Below are positions 54,298 to 64,000 of a stretch of 64,000 nt of DNA, one piece after another. Source of the DNA: Carnobacterium sp. CP1 (GTDB lineage Bacteria; Bacillota; Bacilli; Lactobacillales; Carnobacteriaceae); the NCBI RefSeq assembly GCF_001483965.1, contig NZ_CP010796.1:1967501-2031500 (forward strand), written 5' to 3'. The notes under the pieces were generated by a model, which saw only the letters and a program-made list of their open reading frames with translations, did no database searches and was not told where the DNA came from. Position numbers and translations under genes: made by a program. Positions within the stretch are counted from its first letter, which is position 1; the number at the start of each line of letters is the position of its first letter.

Positions 54298-54514
54298 TTA
54301 TAAATCAATCGGTTTGCCGCCAGTTACACCATAAATTTGCCCAGTGATATAACTACCTTCATCTGAAGCCAAGAGAACGTAAACCGGGGCTAGCTCTACA
54401 GGTTGTCCAGCCCGTTTCAATGGATTGCTTTGGCCAAACTCAGGGAAATGTCCTTCTAATTGTCCATTATCTAATTGAAGAGGCGTCCAGATAGGTCCTG
54501 CATGCAGGTATGGA
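54298..54514 (-). pseudogene. C-terminal remnant of an SDR oxidoreductase
   Basis: About 70 codons reading AGPIWTPLQLDNGQLEGHFP, then PLKRAGQPVELAPVYVLLAS and ending ITGQIYGVTGGKPIDL. This is the C terminus of a YhxC/YhdF-type short-chain dehydrogenase. The catalytic half is missing; the break is near 54512. Confidence 0.8.
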
Positions 54515-54650
54515 AGTTAGAAGTAAAATCTTGCATGAACATTGGATGGCAGAGTTATCTTGTCCAATACTAAGGATTGAAGGAGACTATTCAGTCGAAG
54601 AACAAATCGCTATGGTCTTGGATTACTTGGAATTTAATCATCAAAATTAA
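54510..54650 (+). pseudogene. C-terminal fragment, possible nucleotide kinase
   Basis: 46 codons on the opposite strand, abutting the SDR break. It reads MEVRSKILHEHWMAELSCPI, then LRIEGDYSVEEQIAMVLDYL. The pattern resembles the C terminus of P-loop kinases. No binding site precedes the ATG. Identity is tentative. Confidence 0.35.
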
Positions 54651-54799
54651 TGCTGCATGGAAAAAGAAATCAAGAAAGTGATTCAGTTTATTAAAACGAA
54701 TTATTTTTTACTGTTGTAGAGTTTTTTCATTTAGTATTCAAATAAACTGAGCACTCTACTTAGCTGAAAAGACACTCCCCACATAATAGTCTAGAAATT

Positions 54800-55060
54800 T
54801 TGTGTATTTCTACTGTCTACTATATTGGGAGCATATCAGTGCATGGCAAAGCAGCTTTTATCTATGATTTTATTATATTTGAAGAATTTCGGAGCTTGAG
54901 TTATGGTACGCAAACGATGTCGGAACTTGAAGAAATCGCTAAAAAGATGGGAATAAAGAAAGTTATGCTGCATGTATTTGCGCATAATACGACGGCATTC
55001 TCACTATATGAAAAAATGGGATTCAAAACGACAGATATAAGCATGTCTAAATATTTATAA
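54800..55060 (+). pseudogene. GNAT acetyltransferase C-terminal fragment
   Basis: 86 codons. FRSLSYGTQTMSELEEIAKK corresponds to GNAT motif A (RxxGxGxx with Ser for the first Gly), and AHNTTAFSLYEKMGFKTTDI to motif B. The first about 60-70 residues of a GNAT domain are absent and no binding site is visible. Confidence 0.65.
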
Positions 55061-55101
55061 TCACTAAACGCAGAAGTCTTTAAAAGGTGACCAAATAATT
55101 A

Positions 55102-55141
55102 AACAACAATCGTGAACGCTAGCCAGTTCACGATTGTTGTT
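55102..55141. terminator. Bidirectional terminator
   Basis: AACAACAATCGTGAAC / GTTCACGATTGTTGTT perfect 16-bp stem, between the GNAT remnant and the oxidase gene. Confidence 0.85.
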
Positions 55142-55161
55142 ATGTTGCTTTAACTTAAGTT

Positions 55162-56310
55162 TTAATCTTTTATCTCTGTATATGAATGAGTTCTGTGAAT
55201 ATAACGTGCTACAGGGTAGTCGAATACTGGCAAATCAGTGGGTTTATCCATGATCAATTGAGTTAACATACGGGCAATGATTGGTCCTGAAGTCAACCCG
55301 GAAGAGCCTAAACCGCTGGCCACATATAAGCCGGGAGATTCTGGAACTTCGCCAAAAAAGGGGGCGAAATCAGAAGTGAAAGCCCGTGTACCGACACGTG
55401 CTTCTTTGATTGTTGCTTTGGCTAAACTAGGAGCAAGTTCGGCTGCTTCATTCAGCATGACTGCTAGTTTTTCTTCAGACGGCACTAAATCATATCCTTC
55501 ATCATTTTCGTGAGTAGCGCCGACTACAATGCGTCCGTTCGGAAAAGGAATGATATCTTTTTCGCCATCTGGCATCACCACTGGCCAGTCTTGTGTTTCT
55601 TCCTCTACTTCTAAATGGATCAATTGGCCTTTTTGTGGCCGGATGTCGACAGAAAATCCTAAAGGCTGCAATATTTCAGGTAACCAAGCGCCTGCAGCTA
55701 AAACCACAGCAGAGAAATGCTTAGTGTGTGTAGGTGTGGCGATAGTATAAGTGCCGGTTGTCGACATTGTTAACTGAGCTTTTTCAGGAAAATAGTCTGC
55801 GCCATTTGAAACGGCCGCCTCTACCAACTTTTTAGTCAGCAAGGATCCATCAACTCGTGCTCCGCCAGAAGCAAATAAAGCCGATTGTTCCGTTTCCAGC
55901 AAAGGCAGCTTGGCTTTGATCTCAGCAGGCGAAAGGATAGACAGTTCGCCAATTTCTGGAGCAGTTTCTCGTCGTTTTAAAGCTATTTTTTCAAGTTTAG
56001 CTAATAATTCAGGAGATTTTTTAAAGACTAACGTTCCGACTTGGCGGTAAATGCCAGAATTCGACATGTCCTCATTCAAGTCTTGCATCAACGTTGGATA
56101 AAAAGCTGCACCGGCAGCGGCTAATTGATACCACTGTTTGTTGCGGCGTTGTGACAGCCAAGGGCAAATAATTCCCGCAGCGGCCGATGTTGCTTGTCCT
56201 GTACCTTCATCGTAAATCGTAACAGCATAGCCGGCAGCACTAAGATAAAATGCGGTCGTTGCTCCTACGATGCCTGCACCGACAACTGCAATGGGCATTT
56301 TGTTGTTCAT
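55162..56310 (-). CDS. FAD-dependent amino-acid oxidase (DadA/glycine-oxidase-like)
   Basis: 382 aa. Rossmann FAD motif VVGAGIVGATTAFYLS at the N terminus, ATSAAAGIICPWLS next, and the C-terminal GLYVASGLGSSGLTSGP (about 336) of the DAO fold. It oxidises D-amino acids or glycine-type imino substrates; the exact substrate is unknown. AAGGGGA precedes the ATG. Confidence 0.88.
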   Translation of the reverse strand: MNNKMPIAVVGAGIVGATTAFYLSAAGYAVTIYDEGTGQATSAAAGIICPWLSQRRNKQWYQLAAAGAAFYPTLMQDLNEDMSNSGIYRQVGTLVFKKSPELLAKLEKIALKRRETAPEIGELSILSPAEIKAKLPLLETEQSALFASGGARVDGSLLTKKLVEAAVSNGADYFPEKAQLTMSTTGTYTIATPTHTKHFSAVVLAAGAWLPEILQPLGFSVDIRPQKGQLIHLEVEEETQDWPVVMPDGEKDIIPFPNGRIVVGATHENDEGYDLVPSEEKLAVMLNEAAELAPSLAKATIKEARVGTRAFTSDFAPFFGEVPESPGLYVASGLGSSGLTSGPIIARMLTQLIMDKPTDLPVFDYPVARYIHRTHSYTEIKD

Positions 56311-56500
56311 AATAAGTCCCCTTTTTCTTTAGATTCTTTCTTAGTTTAGCATACATATATTAAATAACAGTGAGTTGATTTTTGTTACCTCTGTAATATA
56401 AGGGTTTTTATTGTTAGCCAATTAACATCTAGTAAAGTGGTTAAATATGTTACACTAGGGTAGTTAAGTAGAAGATTTGGAAAAGGTATGGGGGAATTCA

Positions 56501-58006
56501 ATGAAAAAGAAATTAGTTGTCGGTTTTATTACGACTATGTTGCTCACAGGTCCATTCATTATGCCTGCAACGGCAAGTGCGGCTTCTATTGAAGAGCTGG
56601 AACAGCAAAAACAAGAACTTGAAAATAAATCGTCTGAATTAAACAGTCATATAAAAAAACAAGAAGAAACATTAACGGGCTTAGAATCAAAAAAAGCAGC
56701 TTTTGAAACTGACATTCAACAACTGCAGATTCAAATTGATGAAGTCGTCATCACTTTACATAAGCAAGAGAAAAAATTAGAAGAGTCTAACCTAAGAATA
56801 GAAGAGTTGCAAAAAGAGATTCAATTACTACAAAGCTTGATCGAACAACGGACAGGAAAACTTGAAACGCAAGCACGTTCGGTTCAAACGGATGGAAGTG
56901 CTTCTAATTTGATCGAATTGATTGTTTCTGCAGAAAGCTTATCGGATCTAGTCGGCCGAATGGGCGTAGCCAACCAATTGGTTTCTGCCAATAAGAGTAT
57001 TGTAGTTAAACAAGAAAGCGACCAAATTGCTTTAGAATTGACTGAAAAAGAAGCCGAAGTTGAAAAAGAAGCGATCGAAACGCTGAAAAATGATATCATA
57101 GTGAGTAAAAATAATTTAGTGGCACAAAAAGCTGAAATGGACGATAAGATCATCCAAATCGCAGCAGAATACGATATGACAGAATCAGAAAAAAATACGT
57201 TTATTCAAGAACAAGAAGTCATTGCCACTCAAACGAGTGTATTATCTGAAAGTTTACAAAAAGAACGTCAACGTATCTTTGAAGAAGAACAAGCTAAACT
57301 AGCGGCAGCTAAGAAAGCCGAAGAAGAAGCTGCTGCTCAAGCTGAAGCCATTGCTGAGGCAGAAGCCCAAGCTCTAGCTCAAGCAGAAGCAGAGGAAGCA
57401 CAAGCAAAAGCTGCGGAGCAAAAAACGGTTGCAGCAGTAGTCGAAAAAGAAGCGAGTGTTGTAGAAACACCAAAAGCATCAGCTGATGAAGCACCAAATA
57501 GTCAAGCATCATCCAATGAATCTTTTGCGAAACCTGACCCAACACCAACACCCGCGCCTTCTAAACCAAGCACGGTTAAACCGAATCCGATAAAACCACC
57601 TGCGTCTAACGTAAATGGTTCAGGATTCATCCGTCCTAGTGGCGGGTACACCACATCGCCATACGGTTACCGGATTCACCCGATTACAGGGAAGAAAAAG
57701 TTACATGGCGGAATGGACTTTGGCGGCGGCGGTTCTATCGTGGCAGCTAAAAGCGGAACAGTGGTCTTTGCTGGTTACGACGGCGGCTGGGGTTACTATG
57801 TGAAAATCGACCATGGCAATGGCGTTCAAACGCTTTATGCCCACATGGTCGCAGGAAGCTTGACCGTAGCACCTGGGCAACAAGTATCGCAAGGACAGCA
57901 AATCGGTACCATGGGAACAACGGGCTCTTCTACAGGTGTACACTTGCACTTTGAAGTATACCTGAATGGCAGTCGCGTCAACCCAGCTCCTTATTTAGGA
58001 TTGTAG
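56501..58006 (+). CDS. Secreted peptidoglycan hydrolase, coiled coil plus M23 peptidase
   Basis: 501 aa. Signal peptide to about residue 27 (ending TASA-A), a long PcsB-like coiled coil (about 30-250), an Ala/Glu-rich linker (AEAEAQALAQAEAEE), a Pro-rich spacer, and a C-terminal LytM/M23 domain. Zinc ligands are in HGGMDFG (His and Asp) and HLHFEV, with YAHM between. It likely cuts peptide cross-links during division, typically under FtsEX or WalRK control, neither of which is in the window. ATG at 56501 is favoured over one 24 nt upstream by signal-peptide shape. Confidence 0.92.
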   Translation: MKKKLVVGFITTMLLTGPFIMPATASAASIEELEQQKQELENKSSELNSHIKKQEETLTGLESKKAAFETDIQQLQIQIDEVVITLHKQEKKLEESNLRIEELQKEIQLLQSLIEQRTGKLETQARSVQTDGSASNLIELIVSAESLSDLVGRMGVANQLVSANKSIVVKQESDQIALELTEKEAEVEKEAIETLKNDIIVSKNNLVAQKAEMDDKIIQIAAEYDMTESEKNTFIQEQEVIATQTSVLSESLQKERQRIFEEEQAKLAAAKKAEEEAAAQAEAIAEAEAQALAQAEAEEAQAKAAEQKTVAAVVEKEASVVETPKASADEAPNSQASSNESFAKPDPTPTPAPSKPSTVKPNPIKPPASNVNGSGFIRPSGGYTTSPYGYRIHPITGKKKLHGGMDFGGGGSIVAAKSGTVVFAGYDGGWGYYVKIDHGNGVQTLYAHMVAGSLTVAPGQQVSQGQQIGTMGTTGSSTGVHLHFEVYLNGSRVNPAPYLGL

Positions 58007-58052
58007 ACAAACAATAAAATTGAAGCACAGTAGTACAGGCTGTACTAAATCG

Positions 58053-58110
58053 AAAAGCTCCCTTCAAAGGAGACACTCTAAGAAGTGTCTGCTGCGAAGG
58101 GAGCTTTTTT
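58053..58110 (+). terminator. Terminator after M23 hydrolase gene
   Basis: AAAAGCTCCCTTC / GAAGGGAGCTTTTTT outer stem with an inner AGACACT/AGTGTCT hairpin. Confidence 0.88.
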
Positions 58111-58124
58111 ACGTCTAAGGCATA

Positions 58125-58664
58125 TTAAAAAGATGAATATGGTTCTTTCAAAAATTGGATTTCTGCTGGTGTTGATTTGCGATTCAGAACTTCATTGCGA
58201 TGAGGGTAACGACCAAATTTCACTAAAATATCTCGATGCTTTAATTCAAAGTCTAAGTTTATTTCCATTCCTTTTTCTGAAAAGCGTTTCAAGGCTTCCT
58301 CATGAATCACTAAGGATTCGGAATGCATTAAAGGCATATAGATAAAGCTGCGTTGAACTACGCTTAATTGGTTCAACTCTTCCAGTTTCATAGCTTCTTG
58401 AGCTAAAACCAATGCCATCCCGTCATATGCAAATGAACGAGGATCGTTTCGGAAAATATTTCTGGAAAACTGATCCAAAACGATGATCTCTGCTAAACGG
58501 CCTTGAATGGTCTTGCGCCAGGCGACTAACTCTCCTTGAATGGCTTGTTGGTGACAACTTCCAAAACGTTGCCGAATCTCTTCGTCAAGCTGTTCATCTT
58601 TTTCAAACCATTGTTTAGGCGTAACTTCTTCAAACCAAAAATCTAATACTGCTTGATACTCCAT
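58125..58664 (-). CDS. DUF924 family protein
   Basis: 179 aa. VLDFWFEEVTPKQWFEKDEQ and IIVLDQFSRNIFRNDPRSFA are the family signatures, with FIYMPLMHSESL near 110. All-helical, TPR-like fold; function unknown. AGGT before the ATG. Confidence 0.9.
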   Translation of the reverse strand: MEYQAVLDFWFEEVTPKQWFEKDEQLDEEIRQRFGSCHQQAIQGELVAWRKTIQGRLAEIIVLDQFSRNIFRNDPRSFAYDGMALVLAQEAMKLEELNQLSVVQRSFIYMPLMHSESLVIHEEALKRFSEKGMEINLDFELKHRDILVKFGRYPHRNEVLNRKSTPAEIQFLKEPYSSF

Positions 58665-58763
58665 ATACTGACCTCCCGTTAATTTTGGTCGCCTTAGTTA
58701 TCCCCTGTGTATAACTTGGCAGACTGTCAAATGCGGTTATCCACAGGCAGTGATTAGTTTAAA

Positions 58764-58798
58764 AGGCATGATTTCGAAGTAAAATCGAAATCATGCCT
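58764..58798 (-). terminator. Terminator of proBA
   Basis: AGGCATGATTTCG / CGAAATCATGCCT perfect stem; TTTT on the minus-strand side. Confidence 0.75.
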
Positions 58799-58823
58799 CA
58801 AAAAAATGTATTCCAAAAAGAAG

Positions 58824-60068
58824 CTACCGAATTTGTCCTTCTCCAAAGACGATGTATTTGGAAGAAGTTAACTCAGCTAAACCCATTGGTCCTCGAGCAT
58901 GCAGTTTTTGAGTGCTGATGCCGATTTCGGCGCCGAAGCCAAATTCAAAACCATCAGTGAAACGAGTAGAAGCATTAATATAGACTGTGGATGAATCGAC
59001 TTCACGGTGGAACTGTTGTCCAGCAAAGTAATTATCGGTTACGATTGCTTCAGAATGCCCTGTACTGTATTGATTGATATGGGTAATGGCTTCGTCTAAT
59101 GAAGAAACGACTTTTACAGCTAAAATAAAATCTAAAAACTCTGTTTCCCAGTCTTCTTCTGTTGCAGGCTGCGACTTCTTCAAAATGCTAAGAGCTGTTT
59201 CATCTGCTCGCAATTCGACGTGGTATTCAGCCAAAGCGGCTTCAATCACGGGTAGGAATTCAGCAGCGACGTCTTCATGAATCAACAAAGTTTCAGCGGC
59301 GTTGCAGACGGAAGGGCGAGAACATTTTGCATTGACGATGATATCGGTAGCCATTTTCAATTGCGCGTCTTTATCGATGTAGACATGGCAATTGCCTGTG
59401 CCGGTTTCAATGACGGGAACAGTCGCTGTTTCCATCACAGTTTGGATCAAACGTGTGCCTCCGCGAGGAATTAAAACATCCAAGTAGCGGTTTAAGCGCA
59501 TCATGTCGCGAGAAGTTTCTCTGGTTGTGTCTTCTACCAATTGGATAGCTGTTGTTGGAAAGTTAGTTTTAGCTAAAGCTTGCTGCAAGACAGTGACCAA
59601 AGCTTTATTGGAATGAATGGCTTCTTTTCCGCCGCGTAAAATGACCGCATTGCCTGATTTAAAACATAAGGCACCAGCATCTGTGGTCACATTTGGTCGT
59701 GATTCGTAGATAATGCCGATAACGCCAAGCGGTACACTTTGCTTGCCGATAGTTAAACCAGCTTCGTTTTTCCACATGCCGCTCACTAACCCAATTGGAT
59801 CTGGCAATTCAGCAATCTGCATTAGGCCATCAGCCATAGCTTGCAGGCGTTCGTCATTTAAAACCAAACGGTCTACCAGCGTTTCAGCGATGTTGTTTTC
59901 GTTAGCTGCAGCAAGGTCTTGTTGATTTGCAGCCAGAATAGTTGAAGCATTTTCTAAAAGAGCCTCACTCATTAATTGAAGTGCTGCATTTTTTTCTTTA
60001 GAAGAAGCTTGTGCCAAATAACGGCTGGCTTTTTTTGCTTTTTCACCTAATTCTATTAAGGTTTCCAT
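58824..60068 (-). CDS. proA: Gamma-glutamyl phosphate reductase
   Basis: 414 aa aldehyde-dehydrogenase fold. Motifs: [14 protein letters not shown] (about 116), the nucleotide region [13 protein letters not shown], and the catalytic Cys in [19 protein letters not shown] (about 248). It reduces gamma-glutamyl phosphate to the semialdehyde. It follows proB by 19 bp on the same strand. Confidence 0.96.
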   Translation of the reverse strand: METLIELGEKAKKASRYLAQASSKEKNAALQLMSEALLENASTILAANQQDLAAANENNIAETLVDRLVLNDERLQAMADGLMQIAELPDPIGLVSGMWKNEAGLTIGKQSVPLGVIGIIYESRPNVTTDAGALCFKSGNAVILRGGKEAIHSNKALVTVLQQALAKTNFPTTAIQLVEDTTRETSRDMMRLNRYLDVLIPRGGTRLIQTVMETATVPVIETGTGNCHVYIDKDAQLKMATDIIVNAKCSRPSVCNAAETLLIHEDVAAEFLPVIEAALAEYHVELRADETALSILKKSQPATEEDWETEFLDFILAVKVVSSLDEAITHINQYSTGHSEAIVTDNYFAGQQFHREVDSSTVYINASTRFTDGFEFGFGAEIGISTQKLHARGPMGLAELTSSKYIVFGEGQIR

Positions 60069-60087
60069 TCAAATTCCTCCCTATCCT

Positions 60088-60909
60088 TTACTGATTCTGT
60101 TTAGTCGTGAAAAGTGTTCCGATATCCTCACCGGCAATAATTTTAAAAATGATTGTTGGGTCTTCGCCATTTGCTAAGACCATTTGACTAGTTTGTTTTA
60201 AAATGTGTTCTGCTGCAGTTAATTTGGTGACCATACCGCCAGTACCGAATTCTGAACCTACGCCGCCGGCAAGCGAAAAGAGCCTAGGAGTGACATCATT
60301 TATCTCGCGGAACAGTTCAGCATCCGCATCTTCATTAGGATTGCGATCGTAAAAACCATCAATATCGGACAACATGATCAATAAGTCCGCTTGTGTAATT
60401 TCGGCTACGATAGCAGACAAACGATCATTGTCGCCGAATTTTGTCGAATGGTCCAATTCATCGACTGCGACCGTATCATTTTCATTGACGATCGGAATAA
60501 CATTTTTCTTCAATAATTGTTCAAAAGTGTTGATAGCATTTAACCGACTTTCAGGAAACTCGACAATATCACGCGTCATCAACACTTGTCCGATGATTTG
60601 ACCATAGTTGAAAAAGAAATTGCTGTATAAATTCATGAGTTCGCTTTGCCCTACAGAAGCAACAGCTTGTTGTTCTGGAATGGTTTTAGGCGATTCTTTC
60701 AAATTCAACCGGTGAAGACCAACGCCGACTGCGCCGGAAGATACTAGGATGACTTCTTTTCCTTGATTTCTCAAATCGCTCAAGACAAAAGCCAATTTGT
60801 CTAACCGTTGTAAGTTGACCGTGCCATTGGGGTACATGATGGTGCTGGTACCAACTTTTATGATGACTCGTTTGCATAAAGCTAAGGTTTGTCTTGCTGT
60901 TTTATTCAT
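60088..60909 (-). CDS. proB: Glutamate 5-kinase (no PUA domain)
   Basis: 273 aa amino-acid-kinase fold: VIIKVGTSTI (about 15), VSSGAVGVGLHRL (about 53), NENDTVAVDEL (about 141) and GTGGMVTKLTAAE (about 216). It ends before the PUA domain of the enterobacterial 367-aa form, as in several streptococci. The ATG at 60909 follows GGATGGGTG. It opens the proBA operon; proC is 52 kb away. Confidence 0.95.
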   Translation of the reverse strand: MNKTARQTLALCKRVIIKVGTSTIMYPNGTVNLQRLDKLAFVLSDLRNQGKEVILVSSGAVGVGLHRLNLKESPKTIPEQQAVASVGQSELMNLYSNFFFNYGQIIGQVLMTRDIVEFPESRLNAINTFEQLLKKNVIPIVNENDTVAVDELDHSTKFGDNDRLSAIVAEITQADLLIMLSDIDGFYDRNPNEDADAELFREINDVTPRLFSLAGGVGSEFGTGGMVTKLTAAEHILKQTSQMVLANGEDPTIIFKIIAGEDIGTLFTTKQNQ

Positions 60910-61046
60910 TACACCCATCCATTCTTTCAAGATAAGTCATTTAAAATCGAACACCAAATGACTTCAATTGCCTACCATTTTAACAGTTTTTACTTGAAAA
61001 GACTATCCTTCGACCTTTTATGTAGGTAATTACTTAATGGGAAGTA

Positions 61047-61061
61047 TGAAAAGCGTTTGCA
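61047..61061. promoter_or_regulatory. Cre-like site overlapping -35 of the beta-glucosidase gene
   Basis: TGAAAAGCGTTTGCA, near the cre consensus around a central CG. It overlaps the -35, suggesting CcpA repression. Confidence 0.5.
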
Positions 61062-61085
61062 TTTCATGGTGCAGCGTGTTATATT
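61057..61085 (+). promoter_or_regulatory. Promoter of the beta-glucosidase gene
   Basis: -35 TTGCAT (61057-61062), 17-bp spacer, -10 TATATT (61080-61085). The RNA would begin just before the antiterminator site. Confidence 0.6.
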
Positions 61086-61096
61086 GAGTTTAGCAG

Positions 61097-61127
61097 AAGG
61101 ATTGTTACTGTTCGGCAGGCAAAACCT
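61097..61127 (+). promoter_or_regulatory. Ribonucleic antiterminator (RAT) for a LicT/BglG-type protein
   Basis: GGATTGTTACTG followed by GGCAGGCAAAACCT is the core of LicT/SacY-type RAT sites. Its 3' end overlaps the 5' arm of the terminator that follows, so bound antiterminator would prevent termination. The antiterminator gene is not in the window. Confidence 0.88.
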
Positions 61128-61196
61128 AAATTGATTCGAAATCGTTCTATTGCAAGTTGGATAGAGCATTTGGAATGAGTTTAGGTTTTTTATTTT
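61121..61196 (+). terminator. RAT-controlled leader terminator
   Basis: AAAACCTAAA (61121-61130) pairs TTTAGGTTTT (61180-61189), followed by TTATTTTTT. Mutually exclusive with the RAT fold. Confidence 0.8.
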
Positions 61197-61218
61197 TTAA
61201 AAATAGTTAAACTAATGA

Positions 61219-62661
<1,443 letters not shown>

Positions 62662-62675
62662 CCCAGTTAAACAAC

Positions 62676-62716
62676 AAAAAGGTTCCAGCAGAATAATTTC
62701 TACTGGAACCTTTTTT
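62676..62716. terminator. Bidirectional terminator
   Basis: AAAAAGGTTCCAG / CTGGAACCTTTTTT between convergent beta-glucosidase and P-type ATPase genes. Confidence 0.9.
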
Positions 62717-62729
62717 GTTAGTATTCATT

Positions 62730-64000
62730 TTAGAATGCTTTTCCAATCTTCTTAAAGACCAATTTTTGTATTTCCACGAATATCAATGGAAGTATCGACA
62801 AAACAACCACAATGATCCAATGGGTCAAACTCATTGGAACAAGAAAGAAAATGTTTGCTAAGAAAGGTACCAAAGCAACGATTGTTAAAATCGAAATGGA
62901 TAAAAGAGATGTCCAGAAAACAGTTGGATTTGATAAGAAACCAATTTTAAAAATGGATTCTTTACTTCGGGCATTGAAGATGTGAATAACGGAAGACCAA
63001 CCTAGGATAAGGAAAGCCATCGTTTGTCCAACTTCATGACTTGCGCCGATAGTAGCATCAACCGTGACAGAAGATCCAATATAAAAACCAAGCAAAGTGA
63101 TAATAGTAAAAATAGTCGCGACGATCGCAATGTTACGAGTCATACCACGAGCGAAAATACTTTCGCCTTTTTTCGTTGGTTTTTGTTCCATCAGCGTTGG
63201 ATCTGCCTTTTCTCTACTTAAGCCGAAACCTGGTATTCCATCTGCTACTACGTTAATAAATAAGAGTTGAATAGAAACAACTGGAAGGCCCCAACCAAAG
63301 AGAACAGCAAGCAACATAATAAAAATTTCTGAAATGTTACACGCTAATAAGAAATAGACAGTTTTTTTGATGTTTTCGTAGACTCGACGGCCTTCTTCAA
63401 CGGTATGAACGATTGTAGCAAAGTTATCATCTGTTAAAACCATATCTGCTGCATTTTTAGCAACTTCTGTACCAGCGATTCCCATCGCAGTACCAACATC
63501 TGCTGCTTTTAAAGCTGGCGCATCATTGACTCCGTCACCGGTCATGGCAACTATTTCATCATTGGCTTGCCATGCTTTAACGATTCGAATCTTGTCTTCA
63601 GGCGAGACGCGTGCATAAACGGAAAAGTCTCTAACATTTCCTTTTAGTTCTTCATCCGATAATTTGCTAAGCTCAGCACCCGTAATGGTCTTATCACCTG
63701 GTTCAAAAATCCCGATTTGTTTAGCGATAGCAGTCGCTGTAACAGCGTGGTCACCAGTAATCATAATCGTTTTAATACCAGCTGCTTTTGCTTCTTTAAC
63801 TGCGTCACGACTTTCTTCACGAGGAGGATCGATCATGCCGACGATTCCAGCAAATAGAATATCTTTTTCTAATTCCTCAACTGATAAATCTTTAGGCAAA
63901 TCATCGTATTTTTTGTATCCTACGCCAATCACACGTAAAGCATCTTGTGCAAATGAATCATGTATTTCATGAGCTCTAGTTCCAACTTCATCTGTAATAG
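62730..64000 (-). CDS. P-type cation ATPase (calcium-type), C-terminal part
   Basis: The frame is open to the window edge, so the N-terminal part, including the DKTGT phosphorylation site, lies outside. Visible motifs: hinge GIKTIMITGDHAVTATAIA, MTGDGVNDAPALKAADVG, and transmembrane segments of the C-terminal domain (LLACNISEIFIMLLAVLFGW, then QLLFINVVADGIPGFGLSRE). The M5/M6 residues and the PPR(E) region match bacterial SERCA-like Ca2+ ATPases (PMCA/YloB type). Ion specificity is inferred. Confidence 0.9.
   Translation of the reverse strand, partial: ITDEVGTRAHEIHDSFAQDALRVIGVGYKKYDDLPKDLSVEELEKDILFAGIVGMIDPPREESRDAVKEAKAAGIKTIMITGDHAVTATAIAKQIGIFEPGDKTITGAELSKLSDEELKGNVRDFSVYARVSPEDKIRIVKAWQANDEIVAMTGDGVNDAPALKAADVGTAMGIAGTEVAKNAADMVLTDDNFATIVHTVEEGRRVYENIKKTVYFLLACNISEIFIMLLAVLFGWGLPVVSIQLLFINVVADGIPGFGLSREKADPTLMEQKPTKKGESIFARGMTRNIAIVATIFTIITLLGFYIGSSVTVDATIGASHEVGQTMAFLILGWSSVIHIFNARSKESIFKIGFLSNPTVFWTSLLSISILTIVALVPFLANIFFLVPMSLTHWIIVVVLSILPLIFVEIQKLVFKKIGKAF

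Noticed and set aside
56380-56400. WalR-like repeat (TGTTAC, TGTAAT) upstream of the M23 hydrolase gene.
   Set aside because: The half-sites are 3 bp apart instead of the expected 5.

Overview
The window is a low-GC Firmicutes chromosome segment. The most likely source is a lactic acid bacterium of the Carnobacteriaceae (Carnobacterium-like). The grounds are the rrn-linked tRNA cluster, a ctsR-clpC operon without mcsAB, the dnaX-ybaB-recR-yaaL-tmk-darA-holB-yabA block, and a salvage-only thiamine operon under TPP riboswitches. The genus is an inference from gene content, not from a database match.

Layout. 1-1876: 3' end of a 23S rRNA, 5S rRNA and eight tRNAs (Val, Lys, Leu, Thr, Gly, Leu, Arg, Pro). 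2.0-5.2 kb: ctsR-clpC heat-shock operon behind a CtsR-box promoter. 5.3-18.4 kb: accessory block with a YtxH-like protein, a PucR-type regulator, tadA, proC, a ChrB-domain protein paired with a cation-diffusion-facilitator exporter, an acetyltransferase, a PepSY lipoprotein, guaC, a YtrA-type regulator/ABC operon and a CYP152 peroxygenase. 18.6-29.4 kb: SRP RNA and the DNA replication/translation block (dnaX to rsmI), interrupted by a MenA-like prenyltransferase and a quinone-oxidoreductase-like gene. 29.8-39.5 kb: MFS transporter, mscL, a lipoprotein, an ASCH protein, two tandem TPP riboswitches driving thiM-thiD-thiE, and several very small membrane-peptide genes. 39.6-42.4 kb: purine base permease and guanine deaminase. 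42.6-52.6 kb: coiled-coil protein, a transporter remnant, an ArsR/CoA-disulfide-reductase-rhodanese pair, a heterodimeric multidrug ABC exporter, a short-chain dehydrogenase and a NADH oxidase. 53.2-55.1 kb: a gene graveyard holding frameshifted Nudix, SDR, kinase-like and GNAT remnants. 55.2-64.0 kb: amino-acid oxidase, M23 peptidoglycan hydrolase, DUF924 protein, proBA, 6-phospho-beta-glucosidase behind a LicT-type antiterminator site, and the C-terminal half of a calcium-type P-type ATPase cut by the window end.

How the genes work together. Proline synthesis is complete but split (proBA at 59-61 kb, proC at 7-8 kb). Purine salvage (guaC, guaD, NCS2 permease) carries PurBox-like sites. Thiamine is salvaged from thiazole and HMP. 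Redox and thiol functions recur (nox, CoADR-rhodanese, amino-acid oxidase, CYP152). No insertion sequence, prophage, integrase or CRISPR array was seen.

Best candidates for something undescribed: the ChrB-domain/CDF operon with two palindromic operators spaced five helical turns apart, one covering its -35; the ArsR-CoADR-rhodanese pair; the cluster of tiny membrane-peptide genes; and the tandem riboswitch leader.
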